Position numbers and translations under genes: made by a program. Of a stretch of 30,147 nucleotides of DNA, positions 13,290 to 20,159 are shown in pieces. The notes under the pieces are model-generated. The model was not told where the DNA came from. It did not search any database and saw only the letters and a list, made by a program, of their open reading frames with translations. Position 1 is the stretch's first letter. The number at the start of each line of letters is the position of its first letter. This DNA is from DATDYW01 sp044375695 (GTDB lineage: Bacteria; Patescibacteriota; Minisyncoccia; Phycocordibacterales; JAACPR01), in NCBI GenBank assembly GCA_044375695.1, contig JBILMG010000005.1, positions 1-30,147 on the forward strand, given 5' to 3'.

Positions 13290-14081
13290 CTACACGCCTT
13301 CCTGCTGCGCGTGCAGCACCTGCTGGTGGGCGCCATCGCGGACAATGTGCCAGATGCCAGCGCCGCGGCGCCAGCGCTTCCGGAACTCCTCGCGCGGCAG
13401 CACCATGATGAGGCGCGGGTCGCCGTCGGGCGTCAGCTTGCGGTAGCCAAGGTCTGGCACCGTCAGCGAATCGATCACGACGAAACCCTTGTGGCACATG
13501 CCGTACACGTACAGCACGTGCTCGCGCGCGAAACCGCGGAGCGGCAGGTCGATCGCGACGGGATGGTTAGCCCGAACAAGGTCGATTACCGCTTCCTCGG
13601 CTTCCTCGTAGTTCATCGGGCGGCGAACCCAGCCGGTGACTATTCGACGGAACAGCTCGCCGTAGGAGCGCACGGGCACCCCGTCGACGAGCATCGTCGC
13701 GTGGTGGTGCGCCAGGTAGCTCGGCGCGCGGCCAACGCGTAGCGCCGTCCAGGCGAAGGCGTTCGGCACGTCGAGCCCGAGGATCTCCTCGGACTTGGCA
13801 GAAGCCGGCGGGCGGGTAGCCAGGTTCCACTTATCTGGCCACAGGTGCTGGCACATGAGCCAGAGGGCGTGCAGCCCGCACCACTTGCCGAGAGGCGCGC
13901 CGGTCGCGGCGTCGATGTCGCGCAGCGGCATGCCGAAATTCGGATGCACGCGGGCGAAGGCGAAGACCCGATCGGTGCCCGGGAGCATATCGGTAACCCT
14001 CAAGGGGTCCATGCCGGCTCTGGGTAGCTCTTTGGCGGGCTGCGTTTGAGTTACATCGGTACTAGTAGAAGGATCATTCAT
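13290..14081 (-). CDS. Papain/C39-like cysteine-protease-fold protein
   Basis: 263 aa from ATG 14081 (MNDPSTSTDVTQ). A candidate catalytic triad is visible: Cys68 in GKWCGLHALWLMCQ at the start of a helix, His188 in REHVLYVYG, and Asp204 in GFVVIDSLT. This order and spacing are typical of C39-like and related cysteine peptidases. There is no signal peptide and no adjacent ABC transporter, so it is not a bacteriocin exporter. It may instead be a cytosolic peptidase, transglutaminase-like enzyme or toxin-like effector. A conserved-looking HHH (residues 125-127) precedes MLVDGVPV. The N-terminal 25 residues are Ser/Thr/Gln rich and probably disordered. It stands alone with its own terminator. 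Confidence 0.78.
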   Translation of the reverse strand: MNDPSTSTDVTQTQPAKELPRAGMDPLRVTDMLPGTDRVFAFARVHPNFGMPLRDIDAATGAPLGKWCGLHALWLMCQHLWPDKWNLATRPPASAKSEEILGLDVPNAFAWTALRVGRAPSYLAHHHATMLVDGVPVRSYGELFRRIVTGWVRRPMNYEEAEEAVIDLVRANHPVAIDLPLRGFAREHVLYVYGMCHKGFVVIDSLTVPDLGYRKLTPDGDPRLIMVLPREEFRKRWRRGAGIWHIVRDGAHQQVLHAQQEGV

Positions 14082-14138
14082 GCCGCGTACTCCAGCACGC
14101 CGTTTTTCTTTCCGCAACGGAAAACGCCCCAATGCGCC

Positions 14139-14167
14139 TTTACCGTCAAGGGTCAGCGTGCTACTCT
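14139..14167 (+). promoter_or_regulatory. infC promoter TTTACC-17-TACTCT (extended -10)
   Basis: TTTACC (14139-14144), a 17-base spacer and TGC-TACTCT. Transcription would start near 14174, giving a leader of about 44 bases before the GTG. Confidence 0.55.
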
Positions 14168-14217
14168 GACCCGGCAAAAAAGCCCGAGACCTCTTAACCT
14201 AACGAAAGACACAAACA

Positions 14218-14754
14218 GTGCGACCGTTCCGAAAATTCGAGCCCCGCCAGCCCAAAATCCGCATCAACGAGCGCATCCTCGCCGCCGAGGTCCGCGTGAT
14301 TGGCCCCGAGGGTGAGAACATCGGCGTGCTCCCCCGCCAGGAAGCCATCGACCGCGCCAAGAGCTTCGAGCTCGACCTCATCGAGATTTCGGCTAACGCG
14401 GTGCCGCCGGTCTGCAAAATCGCCGACTTCGGCCGCTACCAGTACGAGGAAGCCAAGAAGGAAAAAGTTTCCAAGGCTAAGCAGAAGACCTCCGAGGTTA
14501 AGGAGATTCAAATCAAGATTGGCACCGGCGAAGGCGACCTGGCCCTCAAGGCCAAGAAGGCCACCGAGTGGCTCAAGGAGGGCAACCGCGTGAAGGTTGA
14601 GCTCTTCCTCCCCGGCCGCGCCAAGTACCTCAACGAGGAGTTCCTCAAGGGCCGCTTCGACCGCGTGCTGCGCCTCCTGGCGGCCGACTACAAGGTAGCT
14701 GATGCCCCGCGCAAGGGAATGAAGGGGTGGGCCATGATGATCGAGCGAGCCTAA
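14218..14754 (+). CDS. infC: Translation initiation factor IF-3
   Basis: 178 aa with a GTG start (MRPFRKFEPRQPKIRINERI). Clear family blocks: RINERILAAEVRVIGPEGENIGV, EAIDRAKSFELDLIEISANAVPPVCKIADFGRYQYE, the linker KKEKVSKAKQ, then the C-domain with VKEIQIKIGTGEGDLALKAKKATEWL. It binds the 30S subunit and checks initiator tRNA pairing. A rare start codon is typical of infC, which is autoregulated in other bacteria through its start codon. It is followed by its own terminator and separated from rpmI-rplT by an opposite-strand gene, unlike the usual infC-rpmI-rplT operon. Confidence 0.97.
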   Translation: MRPFRKFEPRQPKIRINERILAAEVRVIGPEGENIGVLPRQEAIDRAKSFELDLIEISANAVPPVCKIADFGRYQYEEAKKEKVSKAKQKTSEVKEIQIKIGTGEGDLALKAKKATEWLKEGNRVKVELFLPGRAKYLNEEFLKGRFDRVLRLLAADYKVADAPRKGMKGWAMMIERA

Positions 14755-14776
14755 TTTAAGGCATCGTCTGCGCAGA

Positions 14777-14812
14777 GAGCCGGCGCCCCGCGAGGGGCGC
14801 CGGCTCCTTTTA
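14777..14812 (+). terminator. infC terminator
   Basis: A 13-bp stem GAGCCGGCGCCCC/GGGGCGCCGGCTC with a GCGA loop is followed by CTTTTA. Confidence 0.85.
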
Positions 14813-14846
14813 CATAAAAGAAAATCCCCAGCTACCGCTGGGGATT
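14811..14846 (-). terminator. Terminator containing a stop codon
   Basis: An AATCCCCAGC/GCTGGGGATT stem is followed on the minus strand by TTCTTTTATG. The TAG stop of the membrane gene (14832-14834) lies in the loop region. Confidence 0.82.
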
Positions 14847-15086
14847 GAGCTCGATGCTGTTGGTTAACGCCAGAAGCACCAAGAGGGCCAGTAGGCCAGC
14901 CCCGGCTAGGCCCAATACCGCCACGAAAGGCCAGAGCAGGCAGACGGCGGCCAGAAACGCCTCGGGCAAGAAGCCTTTGGGGGCATTCCAGGCGCGCCGG
15001 GCGCGCCGGCCAATCATGTACAGGGTTATGGCAGGTAAAGCCCAGGCGGTAAGCGCGGCGTAAAAGAGGTAAGGTTCAGCGGACAT
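14832..15086 (-). CDS. Small membrane protein
   Basis: 84 aa. There are two or three hydrophobic segments (about residues 6-25, 42-60 and 60-75) separated by the basic loop GRRARRAWNAPKG, which should be cytoplasmic. No family is recognised. It lies antisense to, and between, infC and rpmI. The start is supported by an extended -10, TGGTAAGGT, 8 bases upstream, and the end by its own terminator, so it is a real transcription unit and not a shadow frame. Confidence 0.75.
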   Translation of the reverse strand: MSAEPYLFYAALTAWALPAITLYMIGRRARRAWNAPKGFLPEAFLAAVCLLWPFVAVLGLAGAGLLALLVLLALTNSIELNPQR

Positions 15087-15094
15087 CGGGCCAG

Positions 15095-15100
15095 ACCTTA
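15095..15100 (-). promoter_or_regulatory. Extended -10 TGGTAAGGT
   Basis: TAAGGT, preceded by TGG, ends 8 bases before ATG 15086. The same TAAGGT box is used by ndk. Confidence 0.5.
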
Positions 15101-15144
15101 CCAGGGCAAGACAGGCTGAGCGAGACCCCCGGGCACCCCTCCCC

Positions 15145-15173
15145 TTGCGCGCCCGGCTGCCCTAGGTTAGTGT
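15145..15173 (+). promoter_or_regulatory. rpmI-rplT promoter TTGCGC-17-TAGTGT
   Basis: TTGCGC (15145-15150), a 17-base spacer and TAGTGT (15168-15173). The leader to ATG 15192 is about 12 bases. Confidence 0.55.
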
Positions 15174-15191
15174 TTGCCCCCGCATAGATAT

Positions 15192-15380
15192 ATGAAGACC
15201 AACAAGTCCTACGCCAAGCGCCTCAAGGTAACCAAGAACGGCAAGATTGTTGCCCGCGCTTCTGGCCACTGCCACTTCAACGCCCGCGACAACGCCAAGA
15301 CCCGTGGTGCCAAGGGTCGCACCCGCCTCCTCAAGTTCAACCGCCTGGCTCGTTCCCGCTTCCTGTCTAACGTCGCCTAA
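15192..15380 (+). CDS. rpmI: 50S ribosomal protein bL35
   Basis: 62 aa from ATG 15192 (MKTNKSYAKRLKVTKNGKI). The K-T-x-K-x-x-x-K-R-x-K-x-T-x-x-G-K pattern and the basic C-terminus with RTRLLKFNRLARSR match L35. An upstream in-frame codon (15174) falls on the -10 box and is rejected. It is cotranscribed with rplT after 18 bases. There is no Shine-Dalgarno. Confidence 0.93.
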   Translation: MKTNKSYAKRLKVTKNGKIVARASGHCHFNARDNAKTRGAKGRTRLLKFNRLARSRFLSNVA

Positions 15381-15398
15381 CGCCTAACACCTACCACC

Positions 15399-15743
15399 AT
15401 GACCCGAGTAAAGCGCGGCACAATCAAGCTCAAGCGACGCAAGAATAAGCTCGCGATGACCAAGGGCTACCGCTTTGGTCGCTCCACCAAGGAGGCTCAG
15501 GCCACCGAGGCCATTCACAAGGCCGGTGCCCACGCCTTCCGCCACCGCCGCGACAAGAAGCGCGATTTCAAGCAGCTCTGGCACATCAAGATCAACGCCG
15601 CCGTCCGCACCGAAGGCATCTCCTTCAGCAAGTTCTGGGGCAACATCAAGAAGGCCGGCGTCACCATGAACAAGAAGATGCTCGCCGAGCTCGCCGAGTT
15701 CCACCCGGAGACCTTCAAGAAGGTCGTCGCGATGGCCAAGTAA
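15399..15743 (+). CDS. rplT: 50S ribosomal protein bL20
   Basis: 114 aa. The N-terminal basic extension TRVKRGTIKLKRRKNKLAM and the body GYRFGRSTKEAQATEAIHKAGAHAFRHRRDKKRDFKQLWHIKINAA are characteristic of L20, an early assembly protein that binds 23S rRNA. The length is normal. L20 represses its own operon in several bacteria, but the very short leader here leaves little room for the classical mRNA operator. It ends in a good terminator. Confidence 0.97.
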   Translation: MTRVKRGTIKLKRRKNKLAMTKGYRFGRSTKEAQATEAIHKAGAHAFRHRRDKKRDFKQLWHIKINAAVRTEGISFSKFWGNIKKAGVTMNKKMLAELAEFHPETFKKVVAMAK

Positions 15744-15758
15744 GGCTCGAGCTCTCAG

Positions 15759-15790
15759 AAACCGCCGCCCTCTGGGCGGCGGTTTCTTTA
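15759..15790 (+). terminator. rplT terminator
   Basis: A 12-bp stem AAACCGCCGCCC/GGGCGGCGGTTT with a TCT loop is followed by CTTTA. Confidence 0.85.
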
Positions 15791-15807
15791 CGCCTACAGG
15801 ATGGAGG

Positions 15808-15813
15808 TATAGA
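15808..15813 (+). promoter_or_regulatory. -10 box TATAGA
   Basis: TATAGA ends 10 bases before ATG 15824. The GGAGG just upstream (15803-15807) is too far from the ATG to act as a ribosome site. Confidence 0.5.
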
Positions 15814-15823
15814 AAGTAACGGT

Positions 15824-16327
15824 ATGAGCTCTCCCACAACACCTAAAAGATTCTTCCTGCGCCACGCGCGCTCCGGGAGCCTTCCCCAGAAAGAAGACCA
15901 GACCTTCAATGAGCACCTCACCGACAGAGGCATCACCCAGGCGATAGAGGTTGGACGCGGTTCTCTCGGCGACTTCGCCAGAGATCCCGAAACCCGAATC
16001 TTTTGCTCGACCTACGACCGGGCAATCGAGACGCTCCTGTGCGTCCTAGACCCCAAAGGTGGGCCGGCCACCGTAGCGTCGCTACGAAAGAGCATCAGAG
16101 GCCGCGAGGCGACCAAAGTCAGATTCTCTGATGAACGCTTCGTGAACCTACAGGTGCCGCTGCCAGAAATCCTGAAGCGGGTAACGTTTGACCGCGAGCT
16201 GTACGATCGGGTTTCCCCCGAGCTACGCAGACACGGAGGCAAGCTGTTGGTCGTGGGGCACTACGACGCCGGTAAAAACCTCTTCGACGGCAAAGAACTC
16301 CTCAACGCCCAGTTCCTGCCCTTCTGA
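15824..16327 (+). CDS. Histidine phosphatase superfamily protein
   Basis: 167 aa. FFLRHARSGS near residue 13 is the phosphoglycerate-mutase-type RHG motif, with Ala in place of Gly. CSTYDRAIETL supplies the second conserved Arg, and LLVVGHYDAG the second catalytic His. A Glu in RFSDERFVNLQ may be the general acid. Such enzymes form a phosphohistidine intermediate and dephosphorylate small molecules or proteins; the substrate is not predictable. It is soluble and monocistronic, with its terminator starting at the stop codon. Confidence 0.88.
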   Translation: MSSPTTPKRFFLRHARSGSLPQKEDQTFNEHLTDRGITQAIEVGRGSLGDFARDPETRIFCSTYDRAIETLLCVLDPKGGPATVASLRKSIRGREATKVRFSDERFVNLQVPLPEILKRVTFDRELYDRVSPELRRHGGKLLVVGHYDAGKNLFDGKELLNAQFLPF

Positions 16328-16353
16328 TCGCCCGCTCTGGGCGATTTTCTTTT
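16327..16353 (+). terminator. Intrinsic terminator at the stop codon
   Basis: The ATCGCCC/GGGCGAT stem with a 5-base loop is followed by TTTTCTTTTT. The TGA stop overlaps its first base. Confidence 0.85.
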
Positions 16354-16376
16354 TCCGCCCTCTTCTCCGCCTATAT

Positions 16377-16406
16377 TTGACAATGTTGTAATAATTATAG
16401 TATAAT
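16377..16406 (+). promoter_or_regulatory. Near-consensus promoter TTGACA-18-TATAAT
   Basis: This is the closest match to the sigma-70 consensus in the window, in a distinctly AT-rich stretch. Transcription would start near 16413 and leave a leader of about 80 bases, unlike the leaderless genes around it. Confidence 0.8.
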
Positions 16407-16437
16407 ATTAAGGTAAGTACCCGTAGCGTAATAGGAA

Positions 16438-16454
16438 TGAGGGTGGTACCTCGG
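16438..16454 (+). promoter_or_regulatory. T-box-like sequence in an mRNA leader
   Basis: TGAGGGTGGTACCTCGG resembles the T-box antiterminator core AGGGTGGNACCGCG, with one mismatch in the fixed bases. The leader is too short for a Stem I with specifier codon, and no terminator follows. It may be a coincidental GAGG/CCTC hairpin. Confidence 0.2.
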
Positions 16455-16491
16455 ACCTAGGCTGGTTGCCTCACGCGCGGCGAAAAGCACC

Positions 16492-17205
16492 ATGAAAAAG
16501 AAGAAAACGTTCGCATACGATGGGGCGCTACGCACCCTCGAAACCATCCTCGCCAACCAGGTGCACGGAGGCGCCGCGGGCTACGCCCGGCAGCGCACCC
16601 TATCCTACTGGTGGAGAGGCCTCTGCTCCCTTTCCGTGATTGCCCTACCGGCATACATCCAGTGGGAATTCTCTCGGGACGCTGGAGACGCGATATCGTG
16701 GATGGTGGCGGTAGCCATCTTCGCGGTGTTCTGTGTCGGCTTCGCCATCAGCACCAAGTGCCGGCAGTACGTGTGGGTGCACGCTGACCTCGGCAAGGTT
16801 CGCGCGGCTATCGATCAGGCACGAGCTCTTGGGCTAATCCAGCGGTTCCCGAGCTTCTCAAACCTGCAAGAGATGCTCGCGGGAATGGCCGACATGGCAC
16901 ACGACGCCGCCAAACAGCGGTCGGGAGTGGAAAAGAGCATCGAACGCCGCGACGTCCAAAAGTCAGCTGCCCTCAAACGGGCCCTGACAGACCTGATCGC
17001 AGCCGGAACAATCGTCGAGCAGCAGCTGCGCCTTCAAGAGTGCGACTGGACGCTCGACCGTTGGGACAGCCCCGTTAGGTGGCCTGGGGAAACAGCTCAG
17101 AGAAGCTACGTCCTGGGGTCAAAAACCGGCAAACCAGGCATAGCGCTGGGGAAAGCCCCTCCTGTCAGGGTACGCTCCGCCACGGCGCGCCCCGCCACGG
17201 CGTGA
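16492..17205 (+). CDS. Membrane protein with cytoplasmic coiled region
   Basis: 237 aa, not recognised. A basic N-terminus (MKKKKTF) and a short helical region are followed by two membrane helices at about residues 43-62 and 67-88. A long soluble C-terminal part (about 95-237) is helical, with a conserved-looking middle (FSNLQEMLAGMADMAHDAAKQ) and a Gly/Arg/Pro-rich tail. Both ends are predicted cytoplasmic. It has the strongest promoter in the window plus an 80-base leader, which suggests high or regulated expression. Confidence 0.8.
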   Translation: MKKKKTFAYDGALRTLETILANQVHGGAAGYARQRTLSYWWRGLCSLSVIALPAYIQWEFSRDAGDAISWMVAVAIFAVFCVGFAISTKCRQYVWVHADLGKVRAAIDQARALGLIQRFPSFSNLQEMLAGMADMAHDAAKQRSGVEKSIERRDVQKSAALKRALTDLIAAGTIVEQQLRLQECDWTLDRWDSPVRWPGETAQRSYVLGSKTGKPGIALGKAPPVRVRSATARPATA

Positions 17206-17224
17206 GCAGACACCAATAAGCAAA

Positions 17225-17262
17225 GAGCCCGGTCGCGTCGCGACCGGGCTCCCTTTTTATTT
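17225..17262 (+). terminator. Intrinsic terminator
   Basis: A 12-bp stem GAGCCCGGTCGC/GCGACCGGGCTC with a 3-base loop is followed by CCTTTTTATTT. Confidence 0.85.
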
Positions 17263-17275
17263 CAGCGCGAGGCGG

Positions 17276-17824
17276 CTAGTTGCCGAACCAGCTCTTCTCC
17301 CAGGCCTTCATCTGGTCAATCTCCGCCTGCTGCACGCGAATGATGTCCGCGGCGAACTTCTGCATTTCCGGGCGCGCGGAGCCCTTCGCGAGGAGCTCGG
17401 CCATGTCGACCGCGCCCTGGTGGTGGACAATCATGTCCTGCAGGAAAACCTTGTCGAGGGCGTCGCCCTTCTTCCCTTCTAGGCGGGCGGTCATATCCAT
17501 CATCATGGCGCCCATATCCATCGAGCCGCCGTCGTTCATCATCATCGAGCCATCCGGCATCTGGTGCATGCCCATCATGCCCCCCATCTTCTTCTTCATC
17601 GGGCAGCCGCCGTCCTTACACCCCTCACAGGCGCCATCGGCGCAGCCGCCATCCTGGCAACCCTCGCAGGAACCACCGGCGCAGCCGGCACCGCACGAGG
17701 CGCCGTCGCCGCCGCGCTTCCAGTCGCGGCCGCCGTCGAACGAGTAGCCGATAAGCACGCCGGCAACCAGGCACAGCGCCGCGACGCCAATAGCCGGACC
17801 CTTCATTACTTCTTTGATCTCCAT
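17276..17824 (-). CDS. DUF305-family protein with Cys-rich and Met-rich metal-binding segments
   Basis: 182 aa. A membrane anchor or signal segment (about residues 9-28) places the rest outside the cytoplasm. Residues 44-74 hold eight cysteines, spaced C3C4C2C4C4C2C4C among Gly/Asp. Residues 76-111 are extremely Met-rich, with about 15 Met. The C-terminal part (about 120-182) has the DUF305 signature FLQDMIVHHQGAVDMAE. DUF305 proteins often occur with copper-handling systems, and the Cys and Met arrays suggest soft-metal (copper or silver) binding in the envelope. The metal itself is inferred. It lies 32 bases after the gene at 17857-18219 on the same strand, so the two are probably cotranscribed. 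Confidence 0.9.
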   Translation of the reverse strand: MEIKEVMKGPAIGVAALCLVAGVLIGYSFDGGRDWKRGGDGASCGAGCAGGSCEGCQDGGCADGACEGCKDGGCPMKKKMGGMMGMHQMPDGSMMMNDGGSMDMGAMMMDMTARLEGKKGDALDKVFLQDMIVHHQGAVDMAELLAKGSARPEMQKFAADIIRVQQAEIDQMKAWEKSWFGN

Positions 17825-17856
17825 AGGTTTTCTTAAGTTACTAGTACCGTCAGAGG

Positions 17857-18219
17857 CTAGCGGCGGCGAGGCGGGGCGCGGGGCGATACGCCAGATATAC
17901 GGCAGAGACGCCGCGGCGGCGAGGAGGTTTCGGCAAACAGCGGCAGGAAGTCGCGCGAGAAGCCAAGCGAGAATCGCGGCGCGAAGCTAAACGCCAACGC
18001 CAGAATTAACAGGAGCGCCAAAATCGCGAGGGTCAGATCGGGCGAAACTACCCAGTTCTGGCTCCCGAACGCCGCGCAAAGCCCTTCGTCGCCCGATTCA
18101 CCGTGGCACGGCACGCTGACCGCCGGCACGACGCAGCGCGCCGCGCACAGCGAAACCGCGAGCACGGCCAGGGTAAGGCCGAAGCCGGTAGCCCGCGGGA
18201 ATAGTCGCCACGATTTCAC
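17857..18219 (-). CDS. Small Cys-containing membrane protein
   Basis: 120 aa, GTG start. There are two hydrophobic segments (about residues 12-30 and 60-82). The extracytoplasmic loop between them holds several cysteines (CAARC, PCHGE, GLCAAF) and would be the interesting part. A basic Pro/Arg tail ends the protein. The family is not recognised. The GTG is strongly supported by TAGAAT 6 bases upstream. Its place just before the DUF305 gene suggests a shared envelope or metal-related role, which is inference. Confidence 0.65.
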   Translation of the reverse strand: MKSWRLFPRATGFGLTLAVLAVSLCAARCVVPAVSVPCHGESGDEGLCAAFGSQNWVVSPDLTLAILALLLILALAFSFAPRFSLGFSRDFLPLFAETSSPPRRLCRISGVSPRAPPRRR

Positions 18220-18225
18220 GTAGCC

Positions 18226-18231
18226 ATTCTA
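18226..18231 (-). promoter_or_regulatory. -10 box TAGAAT, decides a GTG start
   Basis: TAGAAT ends 6 bases before GTG 18219. The nearby ATG (18227) is out of frame and closes after three codons. Confidence 0.55.
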
Positions 18232-18278
18232 AGCCCGTTAGGCGGCACCGGCGAACGGCCGCCAAAGCCGAGCGGGGG

Positions 18279-18307
18279 TTTATCTTTCGGGGCATCCGGG
18301 CTAGTGT
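18279..18307 (+). promoter_or_regulatory. Promoter TTTATC-17-TAGTGT
   Basis: The boxes sit 17 bases apart, and TAGTGT ends 8 bases before ATG 18316, excluding the in-frame start at 18304. Confidence 0.5.
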
Positions 18308-18315
18308 CTGGCCCG

Positions 18316-18687
18316 ATGAGAACCTCCCCAAAACCCAAGAGACGGCAGCACGGCAAGCTTGTCCGCGACGGCGTGCCGGCTAAAATCAAAAAGACCGGCG
18401 CCAAGGTTTCGGCGCGCCGAATGCGAAGAAACGAGTTCCGCAAAGAGCTGCTCCGCAAGCTCGGCGAGGAGTCCCGCGAGGTGGCCGGCGCCGCAAAAAA
18501 GAGAGGCCCCGTCAGGCGCGGAGCCTTAGCCGAAGAGCTAGGCGACGTGCTCGAGGTGGTCCGGGCCATCGCCGCCGAATTCGGCATCGACTGGAAGCAG
18601 GTCAAGAATGCCCGCGCGGCAAAGGCAAATACCTTCGGCGCCTTCAGACAAAAAATCTTCCTCGAGTGGACAGAGGAAATCGCGTGA
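18316..18687 (+). CDS. MazG-like nucleotide pyrophosphohydrolase
   Basis: 123 aa from ATG 18316. The KLVRDGVPAKIKKTG start matches the 'KLVRDxIPxxI' opening of a MazG/HisE-like all-alpha NTP pyrophosphohydrolase group. EESREVAGAA and AEELGDVLEVVRAIA supply the paired ExxE and ExxD metal ligands. These enzymes hydrolyse non-canonical or damaged nucleoside triphosphates to monophosphate and pyrophosphate. The N-terminus is basic. It is monocistronic, with a terminator overlapping the end. Confidence 0.88.
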   Translation: MRTSPKPKRRQHGKLVRDGVPAKIKKTGAKVSARRMRRNEFRKELLRKLGEESREVAGAAKKRGPVRRGALAEELGDVLEVVRAIAAEFGIDWKQVKNARAAKANTFGAFRQKIFLEWTEEIA

Positions 18688-18689
18688 AC

Positions 18690-18718
18690 GCGCCCGAACC
18701 GGGCGCTTTTCTTTTTTT
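18690..18718 (+). terminator. Intrinsic terminator
   Basis: The GCGCCC/GGGCGC stem with a GAACC loop is followed by TTTTCTTTTTTT. Confidence 0.87.
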
Positions 18719-18734
18719 GAGGTGAACCGGGCCG

Positions 18735-20159
18735 CTACGCGAGCGGCACCTCCTCCCCCTCTGCCGGGTGCGCCGCCTCGACGCCAATCTCGTCGCGAAT
18801 GCGCTGGGCGAGGAACATGGCCGCCTTCGGCTCGCCCATCGCCGTGAAAACTTTCTTGAGGCGCCCGCCGCTGGCGGCCCCTTCGGAAAAGGCCAGGAGG
18901 CCGTCGGTGTCAGCATGCGAAGAGTAGCCGCTAATCCAGGCAATCTCGGCGGCAACCTTCACGGTTTGGCCGTCGATGTTCACTGTTTTAGCGCCATCCT
19001 GCAGCCGTCGGCCGAGGCTGCCGAGCACCTGGTACCCCACCAGGACAAGGGCGCTCTTGGGATCCGAGAGGAAGTGGCGCTCGTGCGAGCGGACGCGGCC
19101 ACCCTCGCTCATGCCGGAACCGGCCAAGATAATCTTCGGGCGAGAATCCGAATTGAGCGTCTCGGAAAGCTTGTGCTCGTTGACCGTCACCAGCCCCGGG
19201 AAATCGAAGACGTCGTCGCCCGAAGCCGCGTCGGCCTGGACGCTCTTCCTAAAGCTGCCGACGTACTTGGCGTACACGTCGGTGACGCCGATCGCGAGCG
19301 GCGAATCCAGGTACACCGGCACCCTGGGGAGTTCTCCCGCCTCGATCAGCTCGTTGAGCTCGTAGAGCAGGGACTGCGTCTTCTCGAGCGAGAAGGTCGG
19401 CACCACGGCCGTGCCGCCGCGGCCGATAACCTTGGCAAAAATCTCGCGGAGCTTGTCGCGGCGCATGTCGCGCCCCTCGTGACGACGGTCGCCGTAGACG
19501 CTCTCGGTGACGAGGTAGTCGACGTCGGTTGGCGGCTCGGGATCGGGCATGAGCAGCGTAGGGCTATTGCCCAGGTCGCCAGAAAAGCCAACAGACACTT
19601 CCCCGCCGCCAGGCAAAGAAACCTTGGCGCGCACGTTCGCCGAACCGAGAATGTGCCCAGAATCTCGCAGGTAAATAGAAAGGCCTGGCAGAATCTGCTT
19701 CTCCTCGTGGTAGCCGACGGTTTCCCAGCGGTCGAGCGCCCGGTCAACATCGCCCTGGGCAAACAGCGGCTCGCGCCCCTCGCGCTTGGCGTCCAAGGCG
19801 CCTACCTTGGCGGCGTCCGCGAGCATCAGCACCGAGAGTTCCTTGGTGGCCGGCGTCGAGTAGATAGGGCCGTTGAAACCGTCTTTGACGATCTTCGGCA
19901 CGCGGCCGATGTGGTCGATGTGCGCGTGGGTAATGAAGAGCGCGTCGACCGCCGAGACGTCGTAAATCCACGGCTCGAAGTTCAGCGCGCGATCCTCGCG
20001 GCTCCCCTGCACCATGCCGCAGTCGACCAGCATTTGCCCGCCGGGAGTTTTGAGTAGGAAGTTCGCGCCGGTCACGTGGCCGACGCCGCCGCAGAATTTG
20101 AGCGAGACGCCGGTGTGTGCCCCGGGAGAAGCGGCGGTTTTCTTCTTAAAGCCCAGCAT
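18735..20159 (-). CDS. Beta-CASP metallo-beta-lactamase-fold RNA nuclease
   Basis: 474 aa from ATG 20159 (MLGFKKKTAAS). MBL zinc motifs: THAHIDHIG (His78, His80, Asp82, His83), SGHILGSA (His169) and GFSGDLG (Asp195). Beta-CASP motifs: TESVYGDR (about 218-225), SHERHFL with His361, and GYSSHAD (His415). This is the CPSF-73/RNase J superfamily organisation, in its compact bacterial form without the RNase J C-terminal domain. It should cleave or trim RNA with two zinc ions. The start overlaps the end of the upstream membrane gene by 14 bases, which suggests translational coupling. No convincing terminator is seen downstream. Confidence 0.93.
   Translation of the reverse strand: MLGFKKKTAASPGAHTGVSLKFCGGVGHVTGANFLLKTPGGQMLVDCGMVQGSREDRALNFEPWIYDVSAVDALFITHAHIDHIGRVPKIVKDGFNGPIYSTPATKELSVLMLADAAKVGALDAKREGREPLFAQGDVDRALDRWETVGYHEEKQILPGLSIYLRDSGHILGSANVRAKVSLPGGGEVSVGFSGDLGNSPTLLMPDPEPPTDVDYLVTESVYGDRRHEGRDMRRDKLREIFAKVIGRGGTAVVPTFSLEKTQSLLYELNELIEAGELPRVPVYLDSPLAIGVTDVYAKYVGSFRKSVQADAASGDDVFDFPGLVTVNEHKLSETLNSDSRPKIILAGSGMSEGGRVRSHERHFLSDPKSALVLVGYQVLGSLGRRLQDGAKTVNIDGQTVKVAAEIAWISGYSSHADTDGLLAFSEGAASGGRLKKVFTAMGEPKAAMFLAQRIRDEIGVEAAHPAEGEEVPLA

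Noticed and set aside
16438..16454. True T-box riboswitch
   Set aside because: The leader is only about 80 bases, with no Stem I, specifier loop or terminator; kept only as a low-confidence resemblance.
18768..20057. 429-aa plus-strand frame opposite the MBL nuclease
   Set aside because: The minus-strand frame has all zinc and beta-CASP motifs. The plus frame is rich in His/Arg/Val and has no motif or promoter.
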